Shown: positions 8,633 to 17,657, counted from the stretch's first letter. The stretch: DNA of 62,183 bases from Catellatospora coxensis (GCF_016862635.1 NZ_BONI01000059.1:1-62183), one strand, 5' to 3'. Notes: generated by a model not told the origin, from the letters alone. Translations and numbers: made by a program.

Positions 8633-9277
8633 CTAAGCGCGAGGAGTGCGCCACAGGGCGATCGCGAGCCAGACGCAGCCCGCGGCGACGAGCACGCCGT
8701 GGCTGACGCGGACGGCGGCCGGGGTGAAGAACTGGGGCAGGAAGGTCGCGAAGCCGATCGCGAACAGGACGCCGGACAGGCGCGGCAGGACACCGGAGCG
8801 GGCGATCGCCACGGCGGCGAGGATCGCGCCGGCGGCCAGCAGGATCAGTCCGATGCCGAAGGTGGTCACCGCGGCCGGCAGGTAGCGGATGTCCTCGGCC
8901 AGGCCGAGCAGGTCGAGCTGGGCGCCGGCGGTGTGCTCGGCGGCCAGCACGTGCAGGGCGAAGTCCTCCGCGCCGTAGAAGGGCAGGGTGAGGCCGGCGC
9001 CGATCCAGGCGGTGACGGCGGCGGTGAGCGCCAGCGGTTCGGCGCGGGTGCCGTCGACGACGCGGCGTACCGCCAGCAGGGCGAGCGGCACGAGGATGAA
9101 GCCGATCATCGCGAACAGGTGGGTGGCGACCCACCAGGGCGAGGACATGGCTTCCTGCGCGCCCTGCAGCGTGGTCTCGTCCCGCCACGGGCGCAGGCCC
9201 GGGTACAGCGCGAACAGGACTCCGGCGGCGGCCAGCGCGGCGGCCGCCAGGCGGATCCGGGTAAGGGGTGCGGACAT
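8633..9277 (-). CDS. Membrane protein in a TetR operon
   Basis: The 214-residue product has about six hydrophobic segments spread through its length and short loops, one containing PFYGAEDFALHVL. It is probably an integral membrane protein; no transporter family motif is clear. ATG 9277 has GAGGAGA upstream and lies only 10 bases after the tetR stop, so it is the second gene of a tetR-led operon and the probable regulated target. Its 3' end abuts a family 1 hairpin. Confidence 0.75.
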   Translation of the reverse strand: MSAPLTRIRLAAAALAAAGVLFALYPGLRPWRDETTLQGAQEAMSSPWWVATHLFAMIGFILVPLALLAVRRVVDGTRAEPLALTAAVTAWIGAGLTLPFYGAEDFALHVLAAEHTAGAQLDLLGLAEDIRYLPAAVTTFGIGLILLAAGAILAAVAIARSGVLPRLSGVLFAIGFATFLPQFFTPAAVRVSHGVLVAAGCVWLAIALWRTPRA

Positions 9278-9287
9278 GGTCTTCTCC

Positions 9288-9848
9288 TCAGGGGTGAGCC
9301 GGCAGGGAATCGAGCAACGTGGCGATGAGCTGCCGGTATGTCTCGTCGAGGTCTTCGGGCAGGCCGAAGCCGCCGGCGGACTCCAGCGAGGCGAAACCGT
9401 GCGCGATGACGCGCAGCTTGCGGATGGTGTGGACCTGGCCCGCGGGGTCGAGCCGCCAGGGCCGTAGCGCGGCCTGGATGACTTCGAGCTGCCGGATGCC
9501 GGCCGCGGCGAGTTCGGGGTGGTGCAGCGGGTCGACGGGCATCGCGGCGTAGCGAGCGGGGTGGGCCACCACGTACGCGCGGTAGGCGTGCATCAGGGCG
9601 GTGATCGCGTCCGCCCCGCTGCGGCCCATCGCCGCGGCGGCGAAGCGGTCCGCGAGTTCGTTGAGCACGCGTATCCCGACCTGGGTCTTCAGCTCGGCGA
9701 GGCCGCCGACGTGTTTGTAGAGCGACGGGGCGGCGACACCGCAGCGCGCCGCGACGGCGGCCAGGGTGAGCGCGGCGACGCCGTGCTCGTCGATGACCTC
9801 GACGGCCGCCTGGACGACGGCCTGAGTGGACAGTCCGGCCCTGGGCAT
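9288..9848 (-). CDS. TetR family regulator with WHG-type C-terminal domain
   Basis: The 186-residue product has an N-terminal TetR helix-turn-helix (AALTLAAVAARCGVAAPSLYKHVGG, about residues 25-50) and a ligand-binding helical domain with the LMHAYRAYVVAHPARYAAM segment found in the WHG subgroup. It probably represses its own operon, which includes the membrane protein gene downstream. A nested inverted repeat (9866-9907) directly upstream of its start is the likely operator. The ligand is not predictable. Confidence 0.88.
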   Translation of the reverse strand: MPRAGLSTQAVVQAAVEVIDEHGVAALTLAAVAARCGVAAPSLYKHVGGLAELKTQVGIRVLNELADRFAAAAMGRSGADAITALMHAYRAYVVAHPARYAAMPVDPLHHPELAAAGIRQLEVIQAALRPWRLDPAGQVHTIRKLRVIAHGFASLESAGGFGLPEDLDETYRQLIATLLDSLPAHP

Positions 9849-9865
9849 GTCGCCGCCCCCTTCCG

Positions 9866-9907
9866 TTGGCTAATGTGCGTAGCTTACACGCTACTGGCAT
9901 TAGCCAA
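9866..9907. promoter_or_regulatory. Nested inverted repeat, probable TetR operator
   Basis: Outer arms TTGGCTAATG and CATTAGCCAA enclose inner arms CGTAGC and GCTAC around TTACAC. It lies 18 bases upstream of the tetR ATG at 9848. Two nested palindromes within about 42 bp is a common layout for a pair of TetR dimers. The rest of the 293-base gap to 10142 shows no gene. Confidence 0.6.
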
Positions 9908-10141
9908 CCGTCGTCAAGCGGACGCTGCGCAGCGCGGTCGAGCACGGCGGATAAGTGGGCAATTATGGACATTAAGGACTAAATCCGATACAAAGGGCAT
10001 ACCTGATCGAGCGCGTGGCGGGGAAGCGCTCCAGGTGTGCCGGCGACGGCTCCCCCTGACACCTGTGCCTGCCGCTACGCCTCCAGCAGCAATGTCCATG
10101 GTCTACGAGTCGGCTCGGTCGATTCGGGTTCGGAGGCTGGC

Positions 10142-11392
10142 ATGTCGTTTCGAAGGTCCCTGGCGACAGGTGCTGCGGTGGCCACCGCGCTCCTGCCGTC
10201 ACTGCTGAGCGCCACGCCCGCGCAGGCGGCGGTGATCCCCGGCGTGGGCTCCGCGCCGCTGGTCGCGTACGCCGACCGCAACTTCACCGGCGCCAAGCAG
10301 TCCTACGGGACGGGCGTGTTCGACGCCGCCAAGAAGGAGCTCGGCGTCGTCGGCAACGACGCCATCACCTCGCTCTACGTAGCCTCCGGATACCGCGCCC
10401 TGGCCTGCGACAACGGCGGCTCCGAGGGCAACGTGAACAAGGGTTCGCTGGGCGCCTGCCGCTACTTCGACGCCGGGCTGCACCAGTTCGTCGGCGGCGA
10501 CCTCAACGACAAGATCTCGCTGCTGGCCGTCATGGGCAAGCCGGTCAAGGGCACCGCCGTCACCGCGTTCCAGAACACCAAGTTCACCGGCACCTCGCTG
10601 CCGCTGGGCTCGGGCGGCTTCGGCCAAGTCGCCGGCAACCTGTCCACGCTGGCCGACTCGGTCAAGTCGCTGAAGGTCACCGACGGATACCGCGTCGTCG
10701 CCTGCGACAACGACGCCAAGCCGGGCACCGCCACCCTCGACCTCGGCAAGTGCCGGCTGTTCCGCGGCGGCGAGCACGCCACCGTCGGCGGCGACATGGA
10801 GAAGAAGATCTCCCTGGTCGCCGTGGGCGCGCCCCCGCTGATCGCCGCCAGCGACGCCGAGCTGGGCGGCCTGCGCCAGTCCTTCAACCCGGGCGTGTAC
10901 ACCGGGCTCGCCAACGAGCTGGCCACCGTCGGCAACGACAAGATCAGTTCGCTGCGGGTCGGCGACGGCTGGAAGGTCGTCGGCTGCCGCAACGACAGCA
11001 CCGGCCCGAGCGGGCAGGGCGACCTGGGCCAGTGCCGGATGTTCGGCGCGGGCGAGACCAGCCTGGGCGGCAGCGCGCTCAACGACGCCATCTCCACGCT
11101 CGTCGTGCAGGCCGGCCCGGCGTCGGGCAGCCTGCTGAACGTGTACGCCGACCGCGACTTCAAGGGCGCCACGGCCGCCTTCGGCCCCGGCGTCTACACG
11201 GCCGCGGACCTCGCCCCGGTCGGCAACGACGCGGTCAGCTCGCTGCGCGTGCCCGGCGCGGGCCGCGCCGTGCTCTGCGACAACGACTCCGGGCAGAACC
11301 TGGGCACCTGCCGGCTGTTCGTCAAGAGCGACCACCTGTTCGTCGGCGGCGACATCAACGACAAGACCTCGCTGATCGCCCTGGCCCCGTAA
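10142..11392 (+). CDS. Secreted beta/gamma-crystallin repeat protein
   Basis: The 416-residue product has a signal peptide ending near AQAA. Four repeats of about 90 residues follow, each with a YADRNFTGAKQSYGTGVF-like strand, the loop GNDAITSL (or GNDKISSL, GNDAVSSL), paired cysteines, and a second half ending GGDLNDKISLLAV-like. The loops match the (N/D)(N/D)xx(S/T)S calcium-binding signature of beta/gamma-crystallins, complete in three of the four repeats. An extracellular calcium-binding structural role is inferred. ATG 10142 has GGAGG upstream; the open frame runs further up but would hide the signal peptide. Confidence 0.8.
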   Translation: MSFRRSLATGAAVATALLPSLLSATPAQAAVIPGVGSAPLVAYADRNFTGAKQSYGTGVFDAAKKELGVVGNDAITSLYVASGYRALACDNGGSEGNVNKGSLGACRYFDAGLHQFVGGDLNDKISLLAVMGKPVKGTAVTAFQNTKFTGTSLPLGSGGFGQVAGNLSTLADSVKSLKVTDGYRVVACDNDAKPGTATLDLGKCRLFRGGEHATVGGDMEKKISLVAVGAPPLIAASDAELGGLRQSFNPGVYTGLANELATVGNDKISSLRVGDGWKVVGCRNDSTGPSGQGDLGQCRMFGAGETSLGGSALNDAISTLVVQAGPASGSLLNVYADRDFKGATAAFGPGVYTAADLAPVGNDAVSSLRVPGAGRAVLCDNDSGQNLGTCRLFVKSDHLFVGGDINDKTSLIALAP

Positions 11393-11407
11393 CAACCGGC
11401 AGAACGC

Positions 11408-11439
11408 ACGCGGCCCGCGCCACCCGGCACGGGCCGCGT
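11408..11439. terminator. Bidirectional hairpin terminator
   Basis: ACGCGGCCCG pairs with CGGGCCGCGT across a 12-base loop. It lies between the convergent genes ending at 11392 and 11465 and has no long T-run, as is usual in high-GC genomes. Confidence 0.7.
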
Positions 11440-11464
11440 TCGCGTCGCCGGCACGCGCGGCGGC

Positions 11465-12073
11465 TCAGCCGGTCGGCTCGGACTCCCGCCGGCGCTGCTG
11501 CTCCGCGGCCAGGTGGCCCAGGCTCGGGCCGAGGATCTGGCTGCGGTAGAAGTCCGTCGAGTCCTCCCGCGTGAGCTGGAAGCAGGCCACGGCCAGCAGC
11601 ACCACCTCCAGCGTGGTCAGCACGCTGCGGGCCGTGGAGTGCCAGCCGGGCAGCAGTCCCAGGTCCGCCAGGGTGTACACCGGCATGCCGATGTCCGACG
11701 GCGGCGCGTACTCCAGGCCCACCGCGATGCCGCAGACGAGCACGACCGCCAGCGGGGCGGCGGCGACCCACACCAGGACCCGGGCGGCCTGCCACGGCCG
11801 CCGGACCGCGACCGCCAGGACCGCGAAGGCCACCACGGCCAGGACCGCGACCCCGAGGTCGAACCAGAGCGACTCCCGTACGACGGCGACGACGTCCGCC
11901 GGGTCGGCCACCTGCGCGGCGAGCCCCGAGCCCAGGAACGTGTCGCCCGCGGCGGGGAACCGGCCCAGCGAGACCGCCGAGACGACCGCGTCGGTCACGG
12001 CGACCGCGACGAACGCCGCCAGCGCGGTGCTCGCCACCGTGACGGTGCGCGGCCGGACCTCGTTGCTGACCAT
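11465..12073 (-). CDS. Four-helix membrane protein, unknown function
   Basis: The 202-residue product has about four transmembrane segments (roughly 12-35, 70-90, 98-118 and 148-168), an extracytoplasmic loop between the first two and a charged C-terminal tail (SLGHLAAEQQRRRESEPTG). No family motif is evident. ATG 12073 has AAAGGAAG upstream. It appears to be monocistronic, convergent with the crystallin-repeat gene. Confidence 0.7.
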   Translation of the reverse strand: MVSNEVRPRTVTVASTALAAFVAVAVTDAVVSAVSLGRFPAAGDTFLGSGLAAQVADPADVVAVVRESLWFDLGVAVLAVVAFAVLAVAVRRPWQAARVLVWVAAAPLAVVLVCGIAVGLEYAPPSDIGMPVYTLADLGLLPGWHSTARSVLTTLEVVLLAVACFQLTREDSTDFYRSQILGPSLGHLAAEQQRRRESEPTG

Positions 12074-12189
12074 GCTCTTCCTTTCCCCTGACGACGACTG
12101 CGTCGCACAGTGTGCGGGACGCGCCGGGCCGCGCGTGGCCCCGTCGGGTCACGAATCGGCCGCTCGTCGCGGATGGAGGGACGCGCCGG

Positions 12190-12696
12190 TCAGGCGCCGG
12201 TGACGCCGTCGACGCCCTCGCGGAGGAGATCGGCGTGGCCGTTGTGGCGGGCGTACTCGTGGATCAGGTGCAGCATCACGAACCGCAGCGAGACGTCGGA
12301 GCCCCAGCGGGGGTTGTGCGCGACCACGTCCAGCGACTCGGCCTCGCGTTCGATGCGGCGCGCGTGCTCGACCTCGGCCTGCCACGCCGTGAACGCGTCC
12401 GCGCGGGTCGCGCCGGTCGCGTCGTACGCCACCTGGTAGTCGTTGTCGGGCGACCAGACCAGGGTGATGTCCTCACCGGCGATGACCTTGCGGAACCAGG
12501 TGCGCTCGACCTCGCACATGTGCCGGACCAGGCCGAGCAGGCTCAGCGTCGACGGCGGCATGGACCGCTCGCGCAGCTGCTCGTCGGTCAGCCCGTCGCA
12601 TTTCCAGGCCAGCGTGGCCCGGTGGTAGTCGAGGAACTGCCGCAGCGTCTCCCGCTCGCCGGCGATCAGGGGCACGTCGGGGCGCTCGGTGGCCAT
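12190..12696 (-). CDS. DinB / DUF664 family protein
   Basis: The 168-residue product contains the FLDYHRATLAWKCDGLTDEQL opening, LGLVRHMCEVERTWF, and the final FVMLHLIHEYARHNGHADLLRE segment of DUF664. Its histidines (in LVRHMCEVE and HEYARHNGHAD) form the metal site of the DinB four-helix bundle. Many actinobacterial members are thiol (mycothiol)-dependent transferases; the substrate here is unknown. I chose ATG 12696 because AAGGA lies upstream and the family begins there. Confidence 0.88.
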   Translation of the reverse strand: MATERPDVPLIAGERETLRQFLDYHRATLAWKCDGLTDEQLRERSMPPSTLSLLGLVRHMCEVERTWFRKVIAGEDITLVWSPDNDYQVAYDATGATRADAFTAWQAEVEHARRIEREAESLDVVAHNPRWGSDVSLRFVMLHLIHEYARHNGHADLLREGVDGVTGA

Positions 12697-12828
12697 CACG
12701 AAGATCCTTCCGTCGGAAGCCACCTTTGTACCAGGTCGCCGGGTAGGCAAGATCGCCGTTTCCGGTCAGCGGGCGTGGTCCGAGCACAGATCATGGCCGC
12801 AACCAGCGATCTCGCCTGGCGCCCGCGC

Positions 12829-14187
12829 TCAGCGGCCGGTGCGCAGGAACGTCAGCGACCGCAGGTGGTCGATCAGGGCCTCCATCTCGGCGAGCTTGTA
12901 ACCGGCCTCCTCGCGCAGCTCGATGTCCATGCAGCGGTCGACCACCGAGCGCAGCGAGAAGCTGATCCGCGACATCCGGTTCAGGAAACGCTCGCGCAGG
13001 TCCTCGGCGAACGCCAGGTGCCGATCGGTGATCTCGATGTCGGTGTCGAGGGCGGCCGCCCCGGCGAGCTCGAGCGCCAGGCTTGCCTGGCCCGCGAAGA
13101 CGCAGGCCATCTCGACGTCGACGGCGTCGAAGCAGGCCGCGTCGGGCCTCTTCGACAGCAGGATCGCCCCGAGCGGGGCCTCCTGCCCGGTCAGCGGCGC
13201 GATCATGATCTGCCAGGGGTGGGCGGTGCCGAGCAGGTCCTTCAGGCGCGGATCGGCGCCCGGTTCGACGACCAGCACCCGGCGCTCCGCCCGGACCAGG
13301 GCGCACACCGACAGCAGCGCGTCGGGGGCGTCGACGAGCAGCTTCAGCGTTCCCATCGCCTGCATCGCGGTCACCTGGCACCCGTCGGGTGAGAGCAGCA
13401 CGACGCAGGCCCCGTCGGCCCGGTCGGCCTTCTCCGCCTGGCTGATGAGCTCGGCCATCAGCGCGTCGACGCCCACCCCGCCGAGCACCCGCTCGGTGAT
13501 CGTGATCATCGCTTCCTGCCAGGCATGGCGGCGGCAGGCCTCGGTGAACATGCTGGCGTTGCCGATGGCGGCCGCGGCGACCCGGGCGAACTGGGTGACC
13601 AGCTCCTCGTCGGCGGCGCTGAACTCGGCCGCCCCCTGCTTCTCGGTCAGGTAGAAGTTGCCCAGCAGGCGGCCGCCGGACAGGATCGGCACCCCGAGGA
13701 ACGACGTCATCGGCGGGTGGTGCTCCGGGAAGCCCACCGAGCACGGGTGCCGGGAGATGTCGGCGACCCGGATCGGGTGCGGCTCGTTCAGCAGCAGCCC
13801 GAGCAGCCCGTGGCCCTCGGGCAGGTGGGCCATGCGGTCGGCGGTCGCGGTGTCCATGCCGTCGAACAGGAACTCGGTGATGTGACCGTCCTCGACGACG
13901 CCGAGCGCGCCGTACCGGGCCCGGACCAGGTGTCGTGCGGTGGCGACGAGCCGGTGCAGCACCTGGGTCAGGTCGACCCCCCGGGCCATCTCCAGGTTGG
14001 CCCGCAGCAGGTTGCGGATGCGCTCGTCGCCGGCGCCGAGGGCTCGGGCGCTGTCGAGCAGGCGCTGCAGGGCCAGATCGAGTTCCAGCCGCCCGGCATG
14101 GGTGTATCGCAGCGCCGAGCCGAGACTGCCCGCCTCGCGCTCACTCCGACCGGTCATCTTCACCGCGAACGGCTCACCAGCGGCCAT
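12829..14187 (-). CDS. DosS-like double-GAF haem sensor lacking the kinase ATPase domain
   Basis: The 452-residue product has two GAF domains (about 70-220 and 235-390). The first matches the haem GAF-A of mycobacterial DosS/DosT: ARYGALGVV, LPEGHGLLGLLL and HPPMTSFLGVP. H157 is the predicted proximal haem ligand and Y179, exactly 22 residues later, corresponds to the distal tyrosine, with the same spacing as DosS H149/Y171. After GAF-B a helical segment (about 395-452) resembles a HisKA_3 helix but reads AEDLRERF, without the phospho-acceptor histidine, and the protein stops before any ATPase domain. It is a gas or redox sensor with no catalytic output of its own. ATG 14187 has AGGAGGG. Confidence 0.8.
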   Translation of the reverse strand: MAAGEPFAVKMTGRSEREAGSLGSALRYTHAGRLELDLALQRLLDSARALGAGDERIRNLLRANLEMARGVDLTQVLHRLVATARHLVRARYGALGVVEDGHITEFLFDGMDTATADRMAHLPEGHGLLGLLLNEPHPIRVADISRHPCSVGFPEHHPPMTSFLGVPILSGGRLLGNFYLTEKQGAAEFSAADEELVTQFARVAAAAIGNASMFTEACRRHAWQEAMITITERVLGGVGVDALMAELISQAEKADRADGACVVLLSPDGCQVTAMQAMGTLKLLVDAPDALLSVCALVRAERRVLVVEPGADPRLKDLLGTAHPWQIMIAPLTGQEAPLGAILLSKRPDAACFDAVDVEMACVFAGQASLALELAGAAALDTDIEITDRHLAFAEDLRERFLNRMSRISFSLRSVVDRCMDIELREEAGYKLAEMEALIDHLRSLTFLRTGR

Positions 14188-14300
14188 ACCTCGCAGCCCT
14201 CCTGTGCGGAGGCCAGATCCTTGAGGCCTGGCGGAGGCCCTCCAAGAAGCATATTCCCTGTTCAGGGAGCTGTCTGCGGCTCACGGCACGGCTTGGCCGG

Positions 14301-15905
14301 TCACCGGCGGGCGGTGCCGGCCGCCTCGCGCAGGGCCGCACGGGCGGCGGTGTAGTCGGTGAGGACCGCGGCCGCCGGTGTCTCGACCAGCTGCTTGACC
14401 ACGCCCTGCACCGAGGCGCGCAACCGCCTGGTCGCGCGGCGGCGGCGGGCGCGGGCGGCCAGCCGGACCACCGGGCGCACCAGCACCGCGATCAGGAACC
14501 CGGCCAGCAGGCCGCCCGCCAGCAGCGCCGTCGGCATCGGCAGCCAGCCGTCCACCATGGGCGTACGCAGCGGCGGCAGCGCCAGCGCCTGCATGCCCAG
14601 CCGTACGCCGAGCCACAGCAGCCCGGCCAGCGCCACCGCGGTGACCAGCCACTGCAGCAGCCCGACCGCCCGCCACCACCAGCGTTTGCGGGCGACGCCG
14701 AGGTCGGTCTGCGCGACCGCCCGGTCGAGCGCGTCAGGCAGCTCGTCACGGTGCGAGCGCACCGCCGCGAGCATGGCGTCCTGCCAGGGCGCGGGCAGCG
14801 GCGCGCTCGCCCGGTCGGCGGCCTCGCGCAGCGCCTTGGTGACCGCGGCCGTGGCGGCGGGCGAGGCCGGGGCCAGCGACGTGGCGGCCGGCACGGCGGC
14901 CCGGTGATCGCCGAGGTGCAGGCGCTCCAGCGGATCGGGCCGGGTCCGGCGGATCCAGCGCAGCAGCGGCCAGCCGGTCATCTTGCGGGCCCGGTGCACG
15001 TACGCGTTCTCGACCGCGGCGGCCACCGTCGGTACGGCGGCGGCCTGGGACAGGGCGGCGGTGAGCGCCCTGCTCGCCTCGGCGTCCAGGGCGGCCTTCG
15101 GCGGGTCGGCGGCCACGACCGGGGCCAGCGCGGCGGTGACTCCGTCGAGGTCGGCGGCCAGCCGCCGCACCGCGGCCTGTCGGGCGACCACCGCCTGCCG
15201 AATCGCCTTGACCAGCGGGTCCAGGCCGGGCGGGCCGATCGTGGAGGTGGTCAGCACGGGCAGCCCGTCGAGGCCGTCGGCGGCCAGCAGGCGGCGCAGG
15301 TCCGTCGTGCAGTCCTCAAGGTCGGGGCCGGACAGCAGGTCGGCGGCGTTGAGCGCGACGACCGTGATCTCGCGGTGGCGGTGGAACTGAGCCAGATAAC
15401 CGGCGTGCACGAGCTTGTCGGCGTACTTCTGCGGATGCAGCACCCAGACGATGAGGTCCACCACGGTCAGCAGCCGGTCGGCCTCGGCCCGGTGCGCGAC
15501 CTGCACCGAGTCGTAGTCGGGCAGGTCGAGCAGCACCAGGCCGGACAGGTCGGGCTCGGTGCCGCCGTCGCGGATGTGGCGGCGGCCGACGCCGAGCCAG
15601 TCGAGCAGCGGGTCCGCGTTGTCGGGGCCCCATACGCAGGCGTGCGCCTCGCCGGTGGTCGGACGTCGCACACCGGTCTGCGACAGCGGCGCCCCGGCCA
15701 GGGCGTTGAAGATGCTGGACTTGCCGGTGCCGGTCGCGCCCGCCAGCGCCACCACGGTGTGCAGCTGCGACAGGGCCAGCCGCTCCCCGGCCCGCCCGAT
15801 CAGCGCGCGGGCCGGGGCGAGGTCGCGTTCGGGCAGCCGGTCGGCGGTCGCGGTGGTGAACCGTTCGAGCGCGGCCATCCGCTCGACCACCGTCGGCGCG
15901 CTCAC
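14301..15905 (-). CDS. dynB: Dynamin-like GTPase, second gene of pair (DynB / YfjP-like)
   Basis: The 534-residue product has a P-loop GATGTGKSS, switch-like VRRPTTGEAH, a Walker B/G3 region LVLLDLPDYDS and a G4-like ALNAADLL. Two membrane segments follow near residues 400-470, then a basic helical end. This is the layout of bacterial dynamin-like proteins. In Streptomyces a dynA-dynB pair stabilises FtsZ rings at sporulation septa; the equivalence is inferred from tandem layout. Its GTG start (15905) overlaps the upstream stop (GTGA), so the two proteins are made together. The open frame continues far upstream but that part is a shadow. Confidence 0.75.
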   Translation of the reverse strand: MSAPTVVERMAALERFTTATADRLPERDLAPARALIGRAGERLALSQLHTVVALAGATGTGKSSIFNALAGAPLSQTGVRRPTTGEAHACVWGPDNADPLLDWLGVGRRHIRDGGTEPDLSGLVLLDLPDYDSVQVAHRAEADRLLTVVDLIVWVLHPQKYADKLVHAGYLAQFHRHREITVVALNAADLLSGPDLEDCTTDLRRLLAADGLDGLPVLTTSTIGPPGLDPLVKAIRQAVVARQAAVRRLAADLDGVTAALAPVVAADPPKAALDAEASRALTAALSQAAAVPTVAAAVENAYVHRARKMTGWPLLRWIRRTRPDPLERLHLGDHRAAVPAATSLAPASPAATAAVTKALREAADRASAPLPAPWQDAMLAAVRSHRDELPDALDRAVAQTDLGVARKRWWWRAVGLLQWLVTAVALAGLLWLGVRLGMQALALPPLRTPMVDGWLPMPTALLAGGLLAGFLIAVLVRPVVRLAARARRRRATRRLRASVQGVVKQLVETPAAAVLTDYTAARAALREAAGTARR

Positions 15906-17629
15906 CCGGCGGCCCCGTCCTGGGAGATCGGGTCGGCCCGGCGGGCGGTGTCGACGGCAGCGGCGGCGGCGCGCAGGCGGTCGCCGTCCTGCGTGGACAC
16001 GCCCGTGCCGTCGAGCACGGCATGGAAACGCGCCGCCTCCTGCTGGAGCAGCCCGTCCACCTTGGCCAGGAAGTCCTGCCGGGCCCGTTCGGCCAGGCGG
16101 CGCACGGCGTCGTCGCCGAAGATGGCTTCCAGGACCTTCTGCGCCGCGACGGTGGCCCCGGCCCCGACGGCGATCTCCGCGCCGGTCGGGATGAACGCGG
16201 TGGCCGCGAACACCAGGATCATCAGGCACAGCCCGAGCGCGTTGACCGCGTACGCGCTGAACTTCGCCGCGAACAGCTTGCCGCCGGACTCGTCGCGGAC
16301 CAGGTCGAGCACGCCGCGCTGCCAGTCGCGGACGACCCGGTCGGCGCGGGCGTCGATGTCGGGGCCGACCCGGGCCAGGCCGGGATGGGCGGCGAGCAGC
16401 CCGCCGCCCGCCGGATGGGCGCGCCAGGCGGCGGCCGCGTGCTCGGCGGCGTCGGCGGCCGCGCCGTGCACGAACACGACCAGCTGCGACTCGATCGCCG
16501 TGATCAGCTGGTCGGTGGGGCGGGGCCGGCCGGTGACCGCGCTGACGAGCTGGTCGCGCCACCGCCCGACCTTGGCCTGCAGGCCGCGCATGAACTCGCC
16601 GGTGCCGACCAGCTCCTGCCAGCGGGCCAGCACCTCGCCGCGGAACATGGTGCCGTCGCGGATGCCCTGGTCGACGGCGTTGGCGGCCTCGCGGTAGGCG
16701 TTGTCGACCGACGCGCCGAGCGCCGCGACGGCCTCGGCCTGGGCGTCGGCCTCGGCGGCGAGCCGGGCGGTGGCCGGGGTCAGCGCCGCGACGGCCCCGT
16801 CGACGGTCTGGCGCACCACGGCCGCGCGGGCCGCGGCGGAGCGGGCCAGCTCGTCCAGCCACTCGCGCAGCGGCGCGACGGCCTGTTCGGACAGCAGCCC
16901 GTGCTGGTCGAGGCGCTGCTCGTCGAGCACGAACATGGGCACCCCGCCGAGGCCGTGCTCGGCGAGCATCTCGGTCAGGTGCGGTGTCACCTCGGCGTCG
17001 GCGCCCGGCGGCACCCGGTTCAGGATGATCGACACGGCGGTGCCCCGGTCGCGGGCGGCGTGCAGCAGCTCCCACGGCACCGCGTCGGCGTAGCGGACCG
17101 CGGTGGTGACGAACAGCCACAGGTCCGCGGCGGCCAGCAGCTGCTCGGCCAGCGCCCGGTTGTCCTCCTCGACGGAGTCGATGTCGGGCGAGTCGAGCAG
17201 CGCGACCCCGGGGCTGAGCACCGCGACCGGCATGACCAGCAGGCCGATGCCGCCGCCGGCGCTGCCGGTGCGGCCCAGCCGCGGCAGCAGGTTGGCCTCG
17301 CTGAACCAGGCGGCGTCGGAGGGATGGCAGACCAGCACCGGCGCGCGGGTGGTGGGCCGGCGCGCGCCCGCGACGCTGACCGGGGCCCGCACCAGGCTGT
17401 TGACCAGAGTGGACTTGCCCGCGCCGGTGGAGCCGCCCGCGACGGCCAGCAGCGGCGCGTCCAGCCTGGCCAGTCGCGGGATGAGGTAGTCGTCGAGCTG
17501 CCCGGCGGTGGCCTTGGCCAGGCTGGTGGCGGCGGCCGCGCCCGGCAGGACCAGCGGGTAGCGCACCTCGGTGAGCGCGTCGCGCAGCCGTGTCAGTGCC
17601 CCGCCCAGCCCCGCGTCCGCGCCCGTCAT
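15902..17629 (-). CDS. dynA: Dynamin-like GTPase, first gene of pair (DynA-like)
   Basis: The 575-residue product has a P-loop GGSTGAGKST near residue 68, the RRPTTRAP switch, a G3 region VALLDSPDIDS and a G4-like ILNRVPPG. A long helical assembly region follows, with hydrophobic segments near 445-485 (NALGLCLMILVFAATAFIPTGAEIAVGAGATV) that could insert into membrane. It probably acts with the overlapping downstream GTPase in membrane remodelling or division. ATG 17629 has AGGTGG upstream; an alternative GTG at 17638 adds three residues. Confidence 0.78.
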   Translation of the reverse strand: MTGADAGLGGALTRLRDALTEVRYPLVLPGAAAATSLAKATAGQLDDYLIPRLARLDAPLLAVAGGSTGAGKSTLVNSLVRAPVSVAGARRPTTRAPVLVCHPSDAAWFSEANLLPRLGRTGSAGGGIGLLVMPVAVLSPGVALLDSPDIDSVEEDNRALAEQLLAAADLWLFVTTAVRYADAVPWELLHAARDRGTAVSIILNRVPPGADAEVTPHLTEMLAEHGLGGVPMFVLDEQRLDQHGLLSEQAVAPLREWLDELARSAAARAAVVRQTVDGAVAALTPATARLAAEADAQAEAVAALGASVDNAYREAANAVDQGIRDGTMFRGEVLARWQELVGTGEFMRGLQAKVGRWRDQLVSAVTGRPRPTDQLITAIESQLVVFVHGAAADAAEHAAAAWRAHPAGGGLLAAHPGLARVGPDIDARADRVVRDWQRGVLDLVRDESGGKLFAAKFSAYAVNALGLCLMILVFAATAFIPTGAEIAVGAGATVAAQKVLEAIFGDDAVRRLAERARQDFLAKVDGLLQQEAARFHAVLDGTGVSTQDGDRLRAAAAAVDTARRADPISQDGAAG

Positions 17630-17657
17630 GGCTACCACCTATCCAGCATGGCGGAAA

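Noticed and set aside
13935-16697. 920-codon open frame on the plus strand across the dynamin-like genes
   Set aside because: Low-complexity Arg/Gly/Pro/Gln shadow of two well supported minus-strand GTPase genes.
14301-17120. 939-residue single protein instead of two GTPases
   Set aside because: The first 405 residues are a frame shadow of the upstream GTPase; the real second protein begins at GTG 15905, overlapping the stop of the first.
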